Assembly: GCA_002633025.1 (NCBI GenBank)
Contig: NMRB01002833.1
Coordinates: forward strand, 9,470-73,469
Length of the DNA: 64,000 nucleotides
Direction: 5' to 3'
Origin: Notospermus geniculatus
Taxonomy: Eukaryota; Nemertea; Pilidiophora; Heteronemertea; Lineidae
The notes beneath the pieces were generated by a model. The model was given only the letters and a program-made list of their open reading frames with translations, had not been told where the DNA came from and made no database searches. Positions 55,083 through 64,000 of the stretch are shown here, one piece after another (the stretch's first letter is position 1; each line of letters starts with the position of its first letter). A program made the translations under genes and the position numbers.

Positions 55083-55274
55083 AGAAGAAATGAAATAGGT
55101 AACACCGTCTTTTGAATCAACTTGGTTGTATTGAGACAAGCTTTCGACCCTATCGGGCCTTCATCAGGTCGAAGGCCCGATGAAGGCCTGATGAAGGCCC
55201 GATAGGGTCGAAAGCTTGTCTCAATACAACCAAGTTGATTCAAAAGACGGTGGTACCTATTTCATTTCTTCTTC
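55083..55274. repeat. ~190-bp near-perfect palindrome with two hammerhead-like cores
   Basis: The left arm from gagaagaaatgaaataggt is inverted at the right arm ending acctatttcatttcttc. Each arm carries CTGATGA, then aggcccgatagggtc, then GAAAG (plus strand 55188-55213; minus strand 55143-55167). The outer catttggtcttct occurs directly at 55034 and 55296. The element may be a foldback retro-derived repeat. Confidence 0.75.
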
Positions 55275-55436
55275 ATTTCTTCTTCATTTCTTCTCATTTG
55301 GTCTTCTGTTATATTCACCCAGGTGAGCACATGGTCCATGGACCATTTCATTTTAGATATTTGAACTGGAAGGACATCTACACATGAGCTCTAAATCATA
55401 GCATGCCACCCTTAACAAGCTTCACCCAAACTTATA

Positions 55437-55510
55437 CAGTACGTTGCACAATTGACCTCCCTTCTGTGCCGCGCACCATCCGCGTACCACTCATGCAGCG
55501 CACGACTGTT
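55437..55510. mobile_element. Tc1/mariner-like MITE, truncated (family of 24584)
   Basis: CAGTACGTTGCACAATTGAC preceded by TA, then cctcccttctgtgccgcgc; the right part is missing. It lies about 80 bp before the duplication breakpoint at 55591. Confidence 0.7.
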
Positions 55511-57342
55511 ACGAGTAATGCATTTCAACGCAATGATTTAACTGGGTCAACTTGACGTGCCATCTTACGGTGTTCCCAACGGCGCAACGTAAGTCGGAGA
55601 ATTCCCTAAAGGCAATGCGAGATTGACGAGGTTTTATGACATGATCAGTGACTTGATGTCCTCCTATACCCACAAGGCTTCACAATATTTGATGAAATTT
55701 ACCGACGGTGTTTCCTCGTTTCTGACCAAATCAACATCAATTCGGTGGAAATCTTCACTTTTCCATTTTGTGATATGAGTACGTAGGGCATAGAATTTAA
55801 AGGATGGAATACTGCAGGAGATCTGTACAATCACATTGCAACATTTTTTCAGGGTTCCCCCCTTTTCATCCTGAAAAGTCCCTACCTTTTCCCTACCTAT
55901 TTCCATGGGCTTTTCCCCAAGATTTAGCAATAAAGGGCCTGAATCACGGAAATCAAGCGCCAAACGCTGGATGACATGAACATGCCAAAATGGAAAATCG
56001 AGCTGACGGCATCAGTTATGCTCATTCTGATTGGTTTAAAATGGCAAGGTCACTAAAATCGGCCAATTAAGATGCGCGATACGACAGGAAGATGCTGTGT
56101 ATCCCATAATATCATGAATTTGTAATAAGCCATGTCACATGCGTGAGGCACGCTGGGGAGATCGTAGCTGACATGGCTGATGTAACGTAAAATTCCCTAC
56201 CTTTTCCCGATTTTGATGGTGATGAAGTAATTTTCCCTACTTTTTCACTACCGGGAAAAGTATTTTTTAAAATTTTCCCTACTTTTTCCAGATTTCCCAA
56301 CTGCTTACTGCGTGGGAACCGTTTCTTGTTCTCTGCTAGCCCTTATAATGCCCCCTACAGGCCAGAGTGGACAACAAGTTTCAGTCCAGAGATACCATCC
56401 ATGAGGTACACCAAATTTCAAGTTTCTAAGCCAAATGGTGGAACGAGTTTAGAATCCCCGATCAGTGCCCCAAAAAAAGGTCATCGATTGACGGAATAAA
56501 GCCACATTGTACAATAGGATTTCCATTGTGTGCCTTGGAGTAACGTCACTTCCGATCGGGCATTCAAAACTTTAGGCCAAATGGTTAAGAAACATGCCAC
56601 CCCCCTGTTCATGATGACAGATGACATGCCACAAGAAAAGCTCAACTCTGAACAATTGAAAAGCTGCAGCTCAACCCGAGTTCAAGATAATCTTCGTTGG
56701 TGTATACAGCCCTGAGAGTAAAGTTTGCCTTTGAACAATCTGGATAGACCTCCCCGCGCCCCCACTAACATGCACATTGCACTGCCCGAATCGTCAGCCC
56801 AAATCAGACAGGTGCACATTCCACGACCATGGCCGGATCTACTTTCTCTTTCATGTGCTGTCAAACCAGGCAGAACATGTCAACACAAGCGAGGCACAAG
56901 TCACACCCCACGAGGTCCCTATTGTGTGCCAAGTGAGCATATCATTACCCACCACCACGGTTGAAAGACATAATAGACTCGTGGTATTCAAAGGGTGTTG
57001 ACAAAGTCCCAAGTCAATGATTAGAGTACCCAATAAACTTCTCAAAAGTGTGACCAACAATAGCGTTGATCTACCATGCCTCACTGCACAAGGGATAACA
57101 ACAAACCCATGATTCCTTTTGAAAGCGGTTTAATGGAGATGGCACTTGTGGCTTTTACACACTGCTCGAGACTTGTCTGCGGAAGTCTTCACGGTGTCGA
57201 CAACATCTCCCCCCACAGATGGCTTAAGACATATCAACGTGTCAAACCCTCCAGTCTCAGGGCGGCTGACGCGTGGAACAGATTCAATTTTGTTGTGCAG
57301 ACTTTGCACCCAGTGTGGATTTTATGTGCAGACTTTGGTTGA

Positions 57343-57822
57343 CAGGCGCGGATTTAGGGGGGACGCAGGCGGCACACGCCCTCCTTAATTTCGCAGACCA
57401 ATGTTTTTCCAGTAACTGAATTTTAGCTCCTACGGCGACAGGTTCTGGTGAACTAAAGAGCTAGTAGTTTGGTGCCACTGACACTTTGAGCATAGCCCAA
57501 GCAGCTGCCCAAGCTTTCCAAGCACTGACGACCTAGATTTGCATTACGAAATGCTGGGAAATCGCGTTTCAGGGCTTCTAGATTTCAAAATTTTCTGGGG
57601 GAGGTGCTCAGACCCCCGCTAAAGCAGCTGCCCATGGTTTTCCAAGCACCAATGGGACCTACCGGTAGATTTGCGTTCCGAAATGCCGGGAAATCGCGTT
57701 TCAGGGCTTGGGGGAGGTCCCCCAGACCCCCGCTAAAGACGTGCCTGCAGCGCATGTGCGGCGGCAGCTTGAAGCCGCCGATGTCTGCACCCCCCTTTCG
57801 TCAAATGCTGGATCTGCCCCTG
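57343..57822. mobile_element. hAT5-like MITE, copy B
   Basis: Counterpart of 42427-42901 with the same internal duplication. Flanks gttga and gttgt. Confidence 0.86.
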
Positions 57823-58395
57823 GTTGTTATCATATGGAAAGACCCAGACTTCTAATCAACAGAGTCATGATAAGACGTCAGTGATTGCAAACACACTGAT
57901 CACCACACACTCCTGATAATTGATCTTATCTTGAAGCATAACCCTCGGCGTAAACTCTACGGCCATCAAGGGACAATTCCACGCGATGATCTCAGGGAAG
58001 CCCCCAGAGCAGTGAAACGTCGATCCTCTCGCCTTAAGCTTTGCCTGACATTACGTTCATCGACCACACAGCCACCAGCCATTCACCTGAACCGCACGTC
58101 TCACGAACCCCGGGCTCGTTTCCTTTGATATCGTGTCATTGGCTGATCAAGGTGGCTTTATCTCTGCGAGCAAATCCTGGCCGTCGACATTCATCGATCC
58201 TTTAATGTGGTCTTGCACTTGTGATGGTTTTCAGATTACTTTCATTGGCATATTGATCAGGCTTTCTGTCATGTCAATTGATTGTATTTGGGCTTCTGGC
58301 TCACGATGACATCCTTCTTGGCAACTAATGCAACGGCTTGAAGCCCACCTAGGAACATTCTGCAGCAACAAAATAACAAGCTGCACAAAGAGCAA

Positions 58396-58485
58396 TGCAT
58401 TTACCAGTTGTTGTTACGAATAAAATGGATTGTTTTATTATTCTTGGTTGACTTTGGACAGACGTGAACAATCCGCTTTAAGTAG
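58396..58485 (+). repeat. Repeat fragment shared with 9010-9105
   Basis: tgcatttaccagttgttgtt and gaacaatccgcttta match 9010-9105 in reverse. Absent from copy A. Confidence 0.6.
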
Positions 58486-58518
58486 TTTTATGAATATGGG
58501 CTCAGGTGCTTATATGAG

Positions 58519-58938
58519 CAGACCTGCCAAGTCTCACGCATTTTGCGGGAGACTCACGCATTTACACCTGTTCTCCTACACTCCCGCGAGTTGTGTGTAC
58601 CTCACGCATTTCCACAAAAGTCAAGCCCTTCAGAAAAATTGTTCCCCTTTTTCACAAACTGAGTTTTCCAACAGCCTTTGCTGACTATCGTCTGCTCAGG
58701 CAGTACTCACATCATCTGTGGTTTGACTTTAATTCTATAATCAGTGTTTTACCGCCGTGCTATCTGGACCAATTGCCACCTTTCACTGAAGGACATTGTG
58801 CGCCATGTGGTTTTGTGCAAATCTTTGAAAGTTAATCACGTTTCAGATGCTCAAGCAAGGCAACCTCAAAATGGCCCATTCTCCAGCAAAATCTTGCCCA
58901 AGCTCCAGTAAAGTATCAGACAACCCTTGGCAGGTCTG
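58519..58938. mobile_element. hAT-like MITE (CAGACCTGCCAAG ends), copy B only
   Basis: CAGACCTGCCAAGTCTCACG at the left faces cccttggcaggtctg at the right. Direct flanks tatgag (58513-58518, 58939-58944). Copy A has no such element. Confidence 0.78.
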
Positions 58939-59582
58939 TATGAGTGAATTTAGCCACTCTGCCTGGTCCAAAGCTGGCAAAACCTTTCGTCTTTTGTTTG
59001 CTTGGCCTCATGGGTAAGTTATGATGTGATACTTAATCAAGAAAAATCTCCTCCTAAGTATCAACCTGAGTCCTGTTTGGCCTCTTCACAACTTCATCAA
59101 CAACTTAGAGCTCCACAGTTTGTGATCACAAAACAAACTTCTACTTCATATCTCCACAGAAAATGATGAATAATTGAATCAAAATCCACCATCAGTTTCA
59201 AATGGAATTGACCAGCATATTCAGTGCATTAACGAACACAGTTGCACAGTGTAAATTGGTCAACTTGGCTTGGCACACACCTAACTGGCTGATGAGGCAA
59301 TCTTCCGTAGTTCTACTTTCAATACCCAAGACGAATTAGATTTCCAAGTGATGGCTTCCAATTACAGGTTTCTTTTCCTTTTTCTGAGTCATTTTTCCTG
59401 GATCCGAATGCACTTATTAAATTTTCATCCGTGGATCTGAGACATGACAGAACAGTAACAGATCCAAGTGGTCGCTTGATAACAATTCACTGACAAAATA
59501 TTACGACTTCGGTAGTCAATAAACATGTGGATCTGGGCTGGGTTCACAAAACTCATGTTGGAGCTAACTAAAATGTGTTAGG

Positions 59583-60470
59583 GCCAGACCCCAAAATATG
59601 TCTGTTTGCCGTAACCCGACCGACCCTACGTAAATGGCACCGACCCAAAACTTTTTATAGGGGTAAGAGCCAATATTTTTTTTTTATGCCCCAAAGGACC
59701 CGATTTGCCGACCGGCAATGACAAAGTATGCCGACCTAAAACTTTTTACACTTCAAAACTGAATGCCAACTAGAGTTGTCAGTTGAGTCTGCATGCAGAC
59801 TCTGGAGTCTCCGCCACGCGTCGCATGTCACACTAGGCCTATTAACATGAGAGACATGCACGGCCAATTTTGACCCGCAATACCACATAAAGAACGAATG
59901 TAAGGTTTTATTGATGAAAGTGACGTAAACCGAACTGGAAACTGTTTATTTGATGTATTTTAATCCACTCTGCCTCGCGCAATTTGACTTCCAAAAGTGT
60001 CCGAGAATAGATTTTTCAGTGACGGCGGTCCTATTCTCGGACACCATCCCCATCCCGCCATCAGGCCATGTCCTCGGGCAGTTGCTTTTTGTGGGCAAAA
60101 TGCCAAAAGGACCCTCACCGAAACCCAGTGTAAAAATACACTGGAACAGTACTGGGATCAATACTGGCCATACTGGATTCTTACTGGGTTTTGCTGGGGT
60201 TAACTGGTCTGAGGTTGGTTTGGGCCGAGAAAGTTTCCTAGCTAACACAAGAGTCTCCGCTCGACCACTACGTGGCGTGGCGGAGACTAATGAGTCATAA
60301 ACCCCGAAAGACATTGTAAAACACTAGTGTATTTTTATTTTATTTTCTGGAAATTGCTAATTTTTTTCCACCTCCAATTAAAAAAAATAAAAATATATGC
60401 CTACCTACCTACCCAAGCTATTAGGGCAGGGTAGGGTTACAGCAAACAGACATATTTTTGGGTCTGGCGT
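59583..60470. mobile_element. MITE with GGCCAGACCCCAAAATATG ends, copy 2, interrupted
   Basis: Same family as 29832-30211, here split by about 520 bp (59769-60288). Confidence 0.78.
59769..60288. mobile_element. Insertion within the nested MITE
   Basis: Compared with 29832-30211, extra sequence begins after gaatgccaa and ends before tgagtcataaacc. ggagtctccgccacgc at 59806 is inverted near 60286 (cgtggcggagact). Contains a hairpin ccgagaatag... ctattctcgg (60001-60040) and actggg-rich sequence. Confidence 0.6.
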
Positions 60471-60611
60471 AGCGCTAACTTTATGTTAAATGACGTAAAA
60501 AGACAAGGGATTTTTACGTCATCTAACATAAAGTTTGTGCTAACACCAAGTTAGCGCTATCGTGAGTTTTGTGCAACCGGCCCTTGAATGTCAAGGGGTG
60601 GTAAACAGAAA

Positions 60612-61215
60612 GGCCCGTATTTTTTTAGAATGCTCCTCAACGTAAAGGAGTTCCTCGGGTTCTGATTTAGAGACCAATGGACGAGCTCATTCTCAAGATC
60701 TTGTCGGACACGTCAATTAGCGTAGGTTGGTTCCAGAATCCTCCGCCAGGTGGTACTGTTGCCATATCACATGATCAGACACACCCATCATGGCCATGCA
60801 CGCATGACGTACATGGGAATGACAACCTCGCCCCGAGGTCTCTAAATCAGAACTTGGGTACAGTTTGTAACAAGAAAGTGGACCCAGGGTACAATTTCAC
60901 TTAACGACACTTTATGTGTACCCAGGATGACAGTAACAGAACCTGGGTACAGTTTGTAACAAGAAAGTGGACCCAGGGTACAATTTCACTTGACGACATC
61001 AACCTGGGTACACTTTATATGTACCCAGGACGACAGTAACCCCGTTCGGCCCTGCTTCCACTCTCAGAGGGCCAAAATTAGCTTATTCTTCAACTTGGGG
61101 AGGTATAGCTGGAGTTCATAGTCATGAAGTCTCAGCAATTTCAGCACCTGACTATTGCTGATTTCATTGGTTGAAAATCTCTCCCACGATCACCATGGAG
61201 AAATCCCAGCCAATC
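60612..61215. other. Segment differing from copy A, with tandem duplication
   Basis: The block cctgggtacagtttgtaaca recurs at about 60853 and 60950 (unit ~97 bp). ggttctgatttagagacc (60659) is inverted at 60836. Probably a further DNA element; no gene. Confidence 0.5.
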
Positions 61216-61562
61216 AGAGAGAGAGATACATGTGTATCTTCAGCGAGCACGACGCCCACTGAGAATAAACAATACAAAGAGCGTCTTAAAGTGACTCTCA
61301 TCTTTGAAAAATAAGATCAAAGATATTTTTTCTCATTGTCACAGGATTTACGAAATCATCTAGTTATATTAGATTGTTTCCAAAGGGATTAACATGCAAT
61401 CCAATATTCCTCAAAAGCCTTTATGTACGGTATTGTCACACTGCTTTGGTACATATGTCGTCACATGTTCCCTCCTGGTACACATAACAGTCAATCAAGT
61501 TGGCAGAGAATCTGCATATAGGCCACCTACCCCCTCCCCACCCCACCCCAGGTCTTTTTATA

Positions 61563-61818
61563 AGTGCCGTTTAGACGACAAGCCAAAAAACCACATTCAG
61601 ATTCAATCCGATTGGATCCGATCCACCCGCATCGGGTTTCATTTGCGTTTAGACGAGATTTGAATGTGGTCTTATGTGGTCCAATGTGGATTCGGGACCA
61701 TTTTAAATCCACATTGGACCGCATTGGGTACCGGTAGCGTTTACACGCACAAGTTTTGAACCACAATCGGATTTGATCGGATCGCATGTGGATTTTTGCC
61801 TGTCTTCTAAACGGCCCT
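61563..61818. mobile_element. Harbinger-like MITE (AGKGCCGTTTAGAMGAC ends), copy B only
   Basis: AGTGCCGTTTAGACGACAAG faces gtcttctaaacggccct. Flanks ata and gta. Copy A has ttttcataggcacaaact at the same place (ata 46165-46167). The interior pairs further around catgtggattcggg-type sequence (61679-61722). Confidence 0.82.
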
Positions 61819-61984
61819 GTAGACACAAACTCCTCAAAGGGGTTCATATTTCACGGCAATTCACAGATGGTGCAAGCCCACAATAGATCATTCAAATTCT
61901 CAGGGGAGGAGTTAGATTAAGCTGAGGTGATTGTGAGCTGGTTGTGTATAAGGTACGGTACATGTGGGTGGACCCAATCTGAAA

Positions 61985-62125
61985 AACACAATAGGCCTTT
62001 TTTACACGGTACGGGTGTATTCCGGATTGAGACTGGATCGAGGAGGGTTCGGTTATTTTTCCCCGTGTAAAAGCGAAACAACTGACCTCCACCTTCCTCA
62101 GGCCATTTCAGTTCGCCACGTGAGT
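61985..62125. mobile_element. Harbinger-like fragment (GGCCTTTTTTACACGG)
   Basis: aggccttttttacacggtac at 61992 and ccccgtgtaaaagcg at 62061 form an inverted pair. The far end is lost at the N at 62126. Confidence 0.45.
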
Positions 62126-62804
62126 NGCCTAATGGAATTCCCATGTACGACTTCCTATGCATAGAGATTGTCACCAACGTGCATCAGACTCGGAGAACAT
62201 ATTCAGAAATTTGTTTTCATAGCGAGGAAATGAATTCTGTCCATTATCGATGACTAAATGCCTGACGGTGGATGTGACATTTCCTTCCGCAATTAGAATA
62301 TTTTGCAGAATAACTTGCAGAATCTGGTAGGCCTACTTATCAGCTTATGGTGCCTGCATTACATGTTTAATTTCATGATCGAGAATAGAAACCGGAATTC
62401 TTGTTTGGAACTGTAATGACAAGCCAAAGAAAGAGAAAGCACAAAAATTGACACACAAAATGACGATAAACAGGAAGTCAATTTCCAGAATCTTAGCAAA
62501 TTTTCGACCCCAACCAGGGTCTAAAATGACAAGCCAAATACTCCTGGCTTTTTTTTCATGGTTTTGTGAAATGAGGAAGGATATAAAGACGGTCGTGGAC
62601 TGCATAGGGGCATAGTGATCAACAGTCATGCACAGGCGCTCGCATTCTGTAAGATAAGGCTGGGTTAGTTAAAGGGAGACTCCACTCATTGTAAACTTTT
62701 GAATTTTTATCAATCCATGTAGACTATTGGCATGAGTTGTGATGTCACTAGTGTCAATAGGCTATCATACAATCATAAAGCACAAACAATGACACACAAA
62801 ATGA

Positions 62805-62945
62805 TATAATACGTAAAGTTGTCTCCGAATTTCGCATATTTTCGACCTGAATCGGGGTCTTCCTCAGGCACTTTCTAGTAGAGATCCCAGAAGTGAACTT
62901 CTGGGAAAATTTGCGAAATTCGGAGACGACTTTACATGTACATAT
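62805..62945 (-). repeat. Conserved hairpin repeat, copy B counterpart
   Basis: Counterpart of 47801-47950. The stem differs: gaccccgattcaggtc, which pairs less well. The CTGAGGA and GAAA flanks are kept. Confidence 0.6.
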
Positions 62946-63241
62946 TATCAGTGTCAATAGGCTGACGACCTAGTGAATGAGCTAATACTGTAACTGCCTA
63001 GGCCTATTGGTTGTACCTTCATAAATATGCATTGAGCACATATGACATCACATGTGCTGTGCAATGGTCCCCTTGGGATGTAATTAAAATACTTAAAATC
63101 ATGAGTTTGCTGATGTAGAAAAAATAGAACAGGTTGCAGTTATAAATGAATTTGAATGTATTTTAACGATATTTCAAATATCCAAAATTTTACACAATGA
63201 ATGGAGTCTTCCTTTAAAAAGATTTCATATGCATTGCCTAC

Positions 63242-63312
63242 CTTGTCATAAGAACAGGTACCCCAAAACCCCTCTTCAACGAATCCCTCAACCAGTCCAA
63301 ATCTCTGGTCAC
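63242..63312 (-). CDS. Putative internal coding exon, copy B
   Basis: The 71-bp counterpart of 48220-48290 with the same acceptor (tatttttcag) and donor (gtaggc). Two substitutions: N to D and F to L in one frame, E to G and Q to E in the other. Both frames remain open. The presumed intron upstream lacks the piggyBac-like insertion present in copy A. Confidence 0.4.
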
Positions 63313-63699
63313 CTGAAAAATAGGAAAGCAGAAAACCGTTAAGCGAGATCCTTAAATAATCCCTTGATCTGATTCTTCAAGTCTTCCTTTAAAAGAAGAA
63401 ATATTCCTTTGTTGATAATGGTATGAAACAAAGGCGAAGTCATTGTTGAATCCTTCAAATGTCTTTTTACATCCATTTCATTTTATCTCCAAGGAAACGG
63501 AAATTGCACCAAACAATGAGCACTGCGTGAGTGAAGGTTTTTGTAGGCAATGAATTCAAACCTCGTGGGGATACATGCGTTATTTAAATAACACCTCAAA
63601 TTAATTCAACATTTTACTATTTTTTTAAGCATTATCAGAACAAAATCAAATCCAGTAAGTTACATTTGTATGAGGACCATAACCCACTGCCCCTCAATA

Positions 63700-64000
63700 C
63701 ATGGGCAGATACAGAGGGGGGTTCTGGGGGTTGGAACCCCCCCTCGGTGACCAAAGATAACATTTTTTTAATCGCTAAACATCAAACATCTCGCATGTGG
63801 CGTAGGGCCCTCCCGTGTCTCTGATGTAATCATGGTGATGCAGTCGTTCCATCGATGATTCGAAGAACTTCTATTCCCCTCTTTGTGACAACTGTTGGCC
63901 TTGGACTGCATAGTACGCTTGCACTGTTTCAAAATGTCTAACATGTCTAAGAGGGGAGGCATCGGCTGCCAGTAAGAACAGGAAGATCACACTATTCAAG
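63700..64000. mobile_element. hAT5-like MITE, copy B, cut by the window end
   Basis: Begins CATGGGCAGATACAGAGG after caata; counterpart of 49334-49839. Confidence 0.75.

Larger units (their letters stand above)
40561..55590 (+). repeat. 15-kb tandem duplication, copy A
   Basis: The sequence starting aagtcggagaattccctaaa at 40561 recurs at 55591 in the same orientation. Homology can be followed to 49637, which pairs with the last base of the window. So A would be one full unit of 15,030 bp, if B continues beyond the window. Non-matching stretches inside are mostly transposon insertions. An N run (41672-41890) and one N (46308) lie inside. Confidence 0.8.
59536..60583. mobile_element. DNA element with GGGCYGGKTKCACAAAACTCA ends, copy B only
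   Basis: Left GGGCTGGGTTCACAAAACTC, right gagttttgtgcaaccggccc. Inside the ends, agcgctaac and tttacgtcat blocks also pair. Copy A joins ggatctgaatgtc directly (about 45223-45235). It contains the MITE at 59583-60470. Target duplication is unclear (2 bp at most). Confidence 0.78.
55591..64000 (+). repeat. 15-kb tandem duplication, copy B (incomplete)
   Basis: Homologous to 40561-49637 and cut by the window end. Differences from A: lacks the elements at 42005, 43406, 47406 and 48317 and the segment 44085-44697; gains those at 58519, 59536 and 61563; differs over 60612-61215 and 61970-62126. An N at 62126 sits exactly where homology resumes. Confidence 0.8.

Noticed and set aside
54698-55243. 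181-codon minus-strand frame with repeated ENSSPGK-like units
   Set aside because: Produced by the GGGGACGAATTTTCCC array and the adjoining palindrome.

Overview
This window looks like non-coding DNA from a large, repeat-rich eukaryotic genome, most likely a marine invertebrate. No bacterial gene organisation is present: no long open reading frame survives scrutiny, no rRNA gene, no intact tRNA gene and no CRISPR array. The repeat content (tRNA- and 5S-derived SINEs, many short non-autonomous DNA transposons, Helentron-like elements with internal tandem repeats) would suit an echinoderm, hemichordate, cephalochordate or mollusc. I cannot settle the phylum from sequence alone. Single Ns at 6257, 18675, 37050, 46308 and 62126 and a run of Ns at 41672-41890 mark it as draft assembly.

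Layout. 1-5 kb: little-marked DNA, a CATCTTCG-terminal element, and a local duplication (2941-4150 and 4289-4922) with a SINE in one copy and a duplicated TATA box plus short ATG frame. 5-10.2 kb: a hAT-like element and two Helentron-like loci. 10.2-13.8 kb: nested MITEs (Tc1/mariner-like in piggyBac-like; TA-type in Harbinger-like; hAT-like in a SINE). 14.3-14.7 kb: a 466-bp palindrome with CACGGTG ends and a 5-bp target duplication. 15.1-15.9 kb: a 145-bp tandem array with Helentron-like ends. 16.5-20.5 kb: hairpins, a SINE split by a 991-bp element, a hAT element with 8-bp target duplication. 21.3-22.1 kb: a 22-bp minisatellite. 23-36 kb: more nested Tc1/mariner-, Harbinger-, piggyBac- and hAT-type elements and a tRNA/5S chimeric SINE. 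36-40 kb: SINEs and two further minisatellites.

From 40561 the sequence is a tandem duplication with an offset of about 15.03 kb. Copy A starts at 40561 and copy B starts at 55591 and runs off the window end. The copies differ by small changes and by whole transposon insertions, several with a clean empty target in the other copy. Both contain a 71-bp minus-strand segment with splice-site signatures, the best candidate for a real coding exon here. Assembly of two haplotypes in series is a serious alternative to a true duplication.

The genes do not form a pathway. What can be read is the history of insertion: which element entered which, and in what order.
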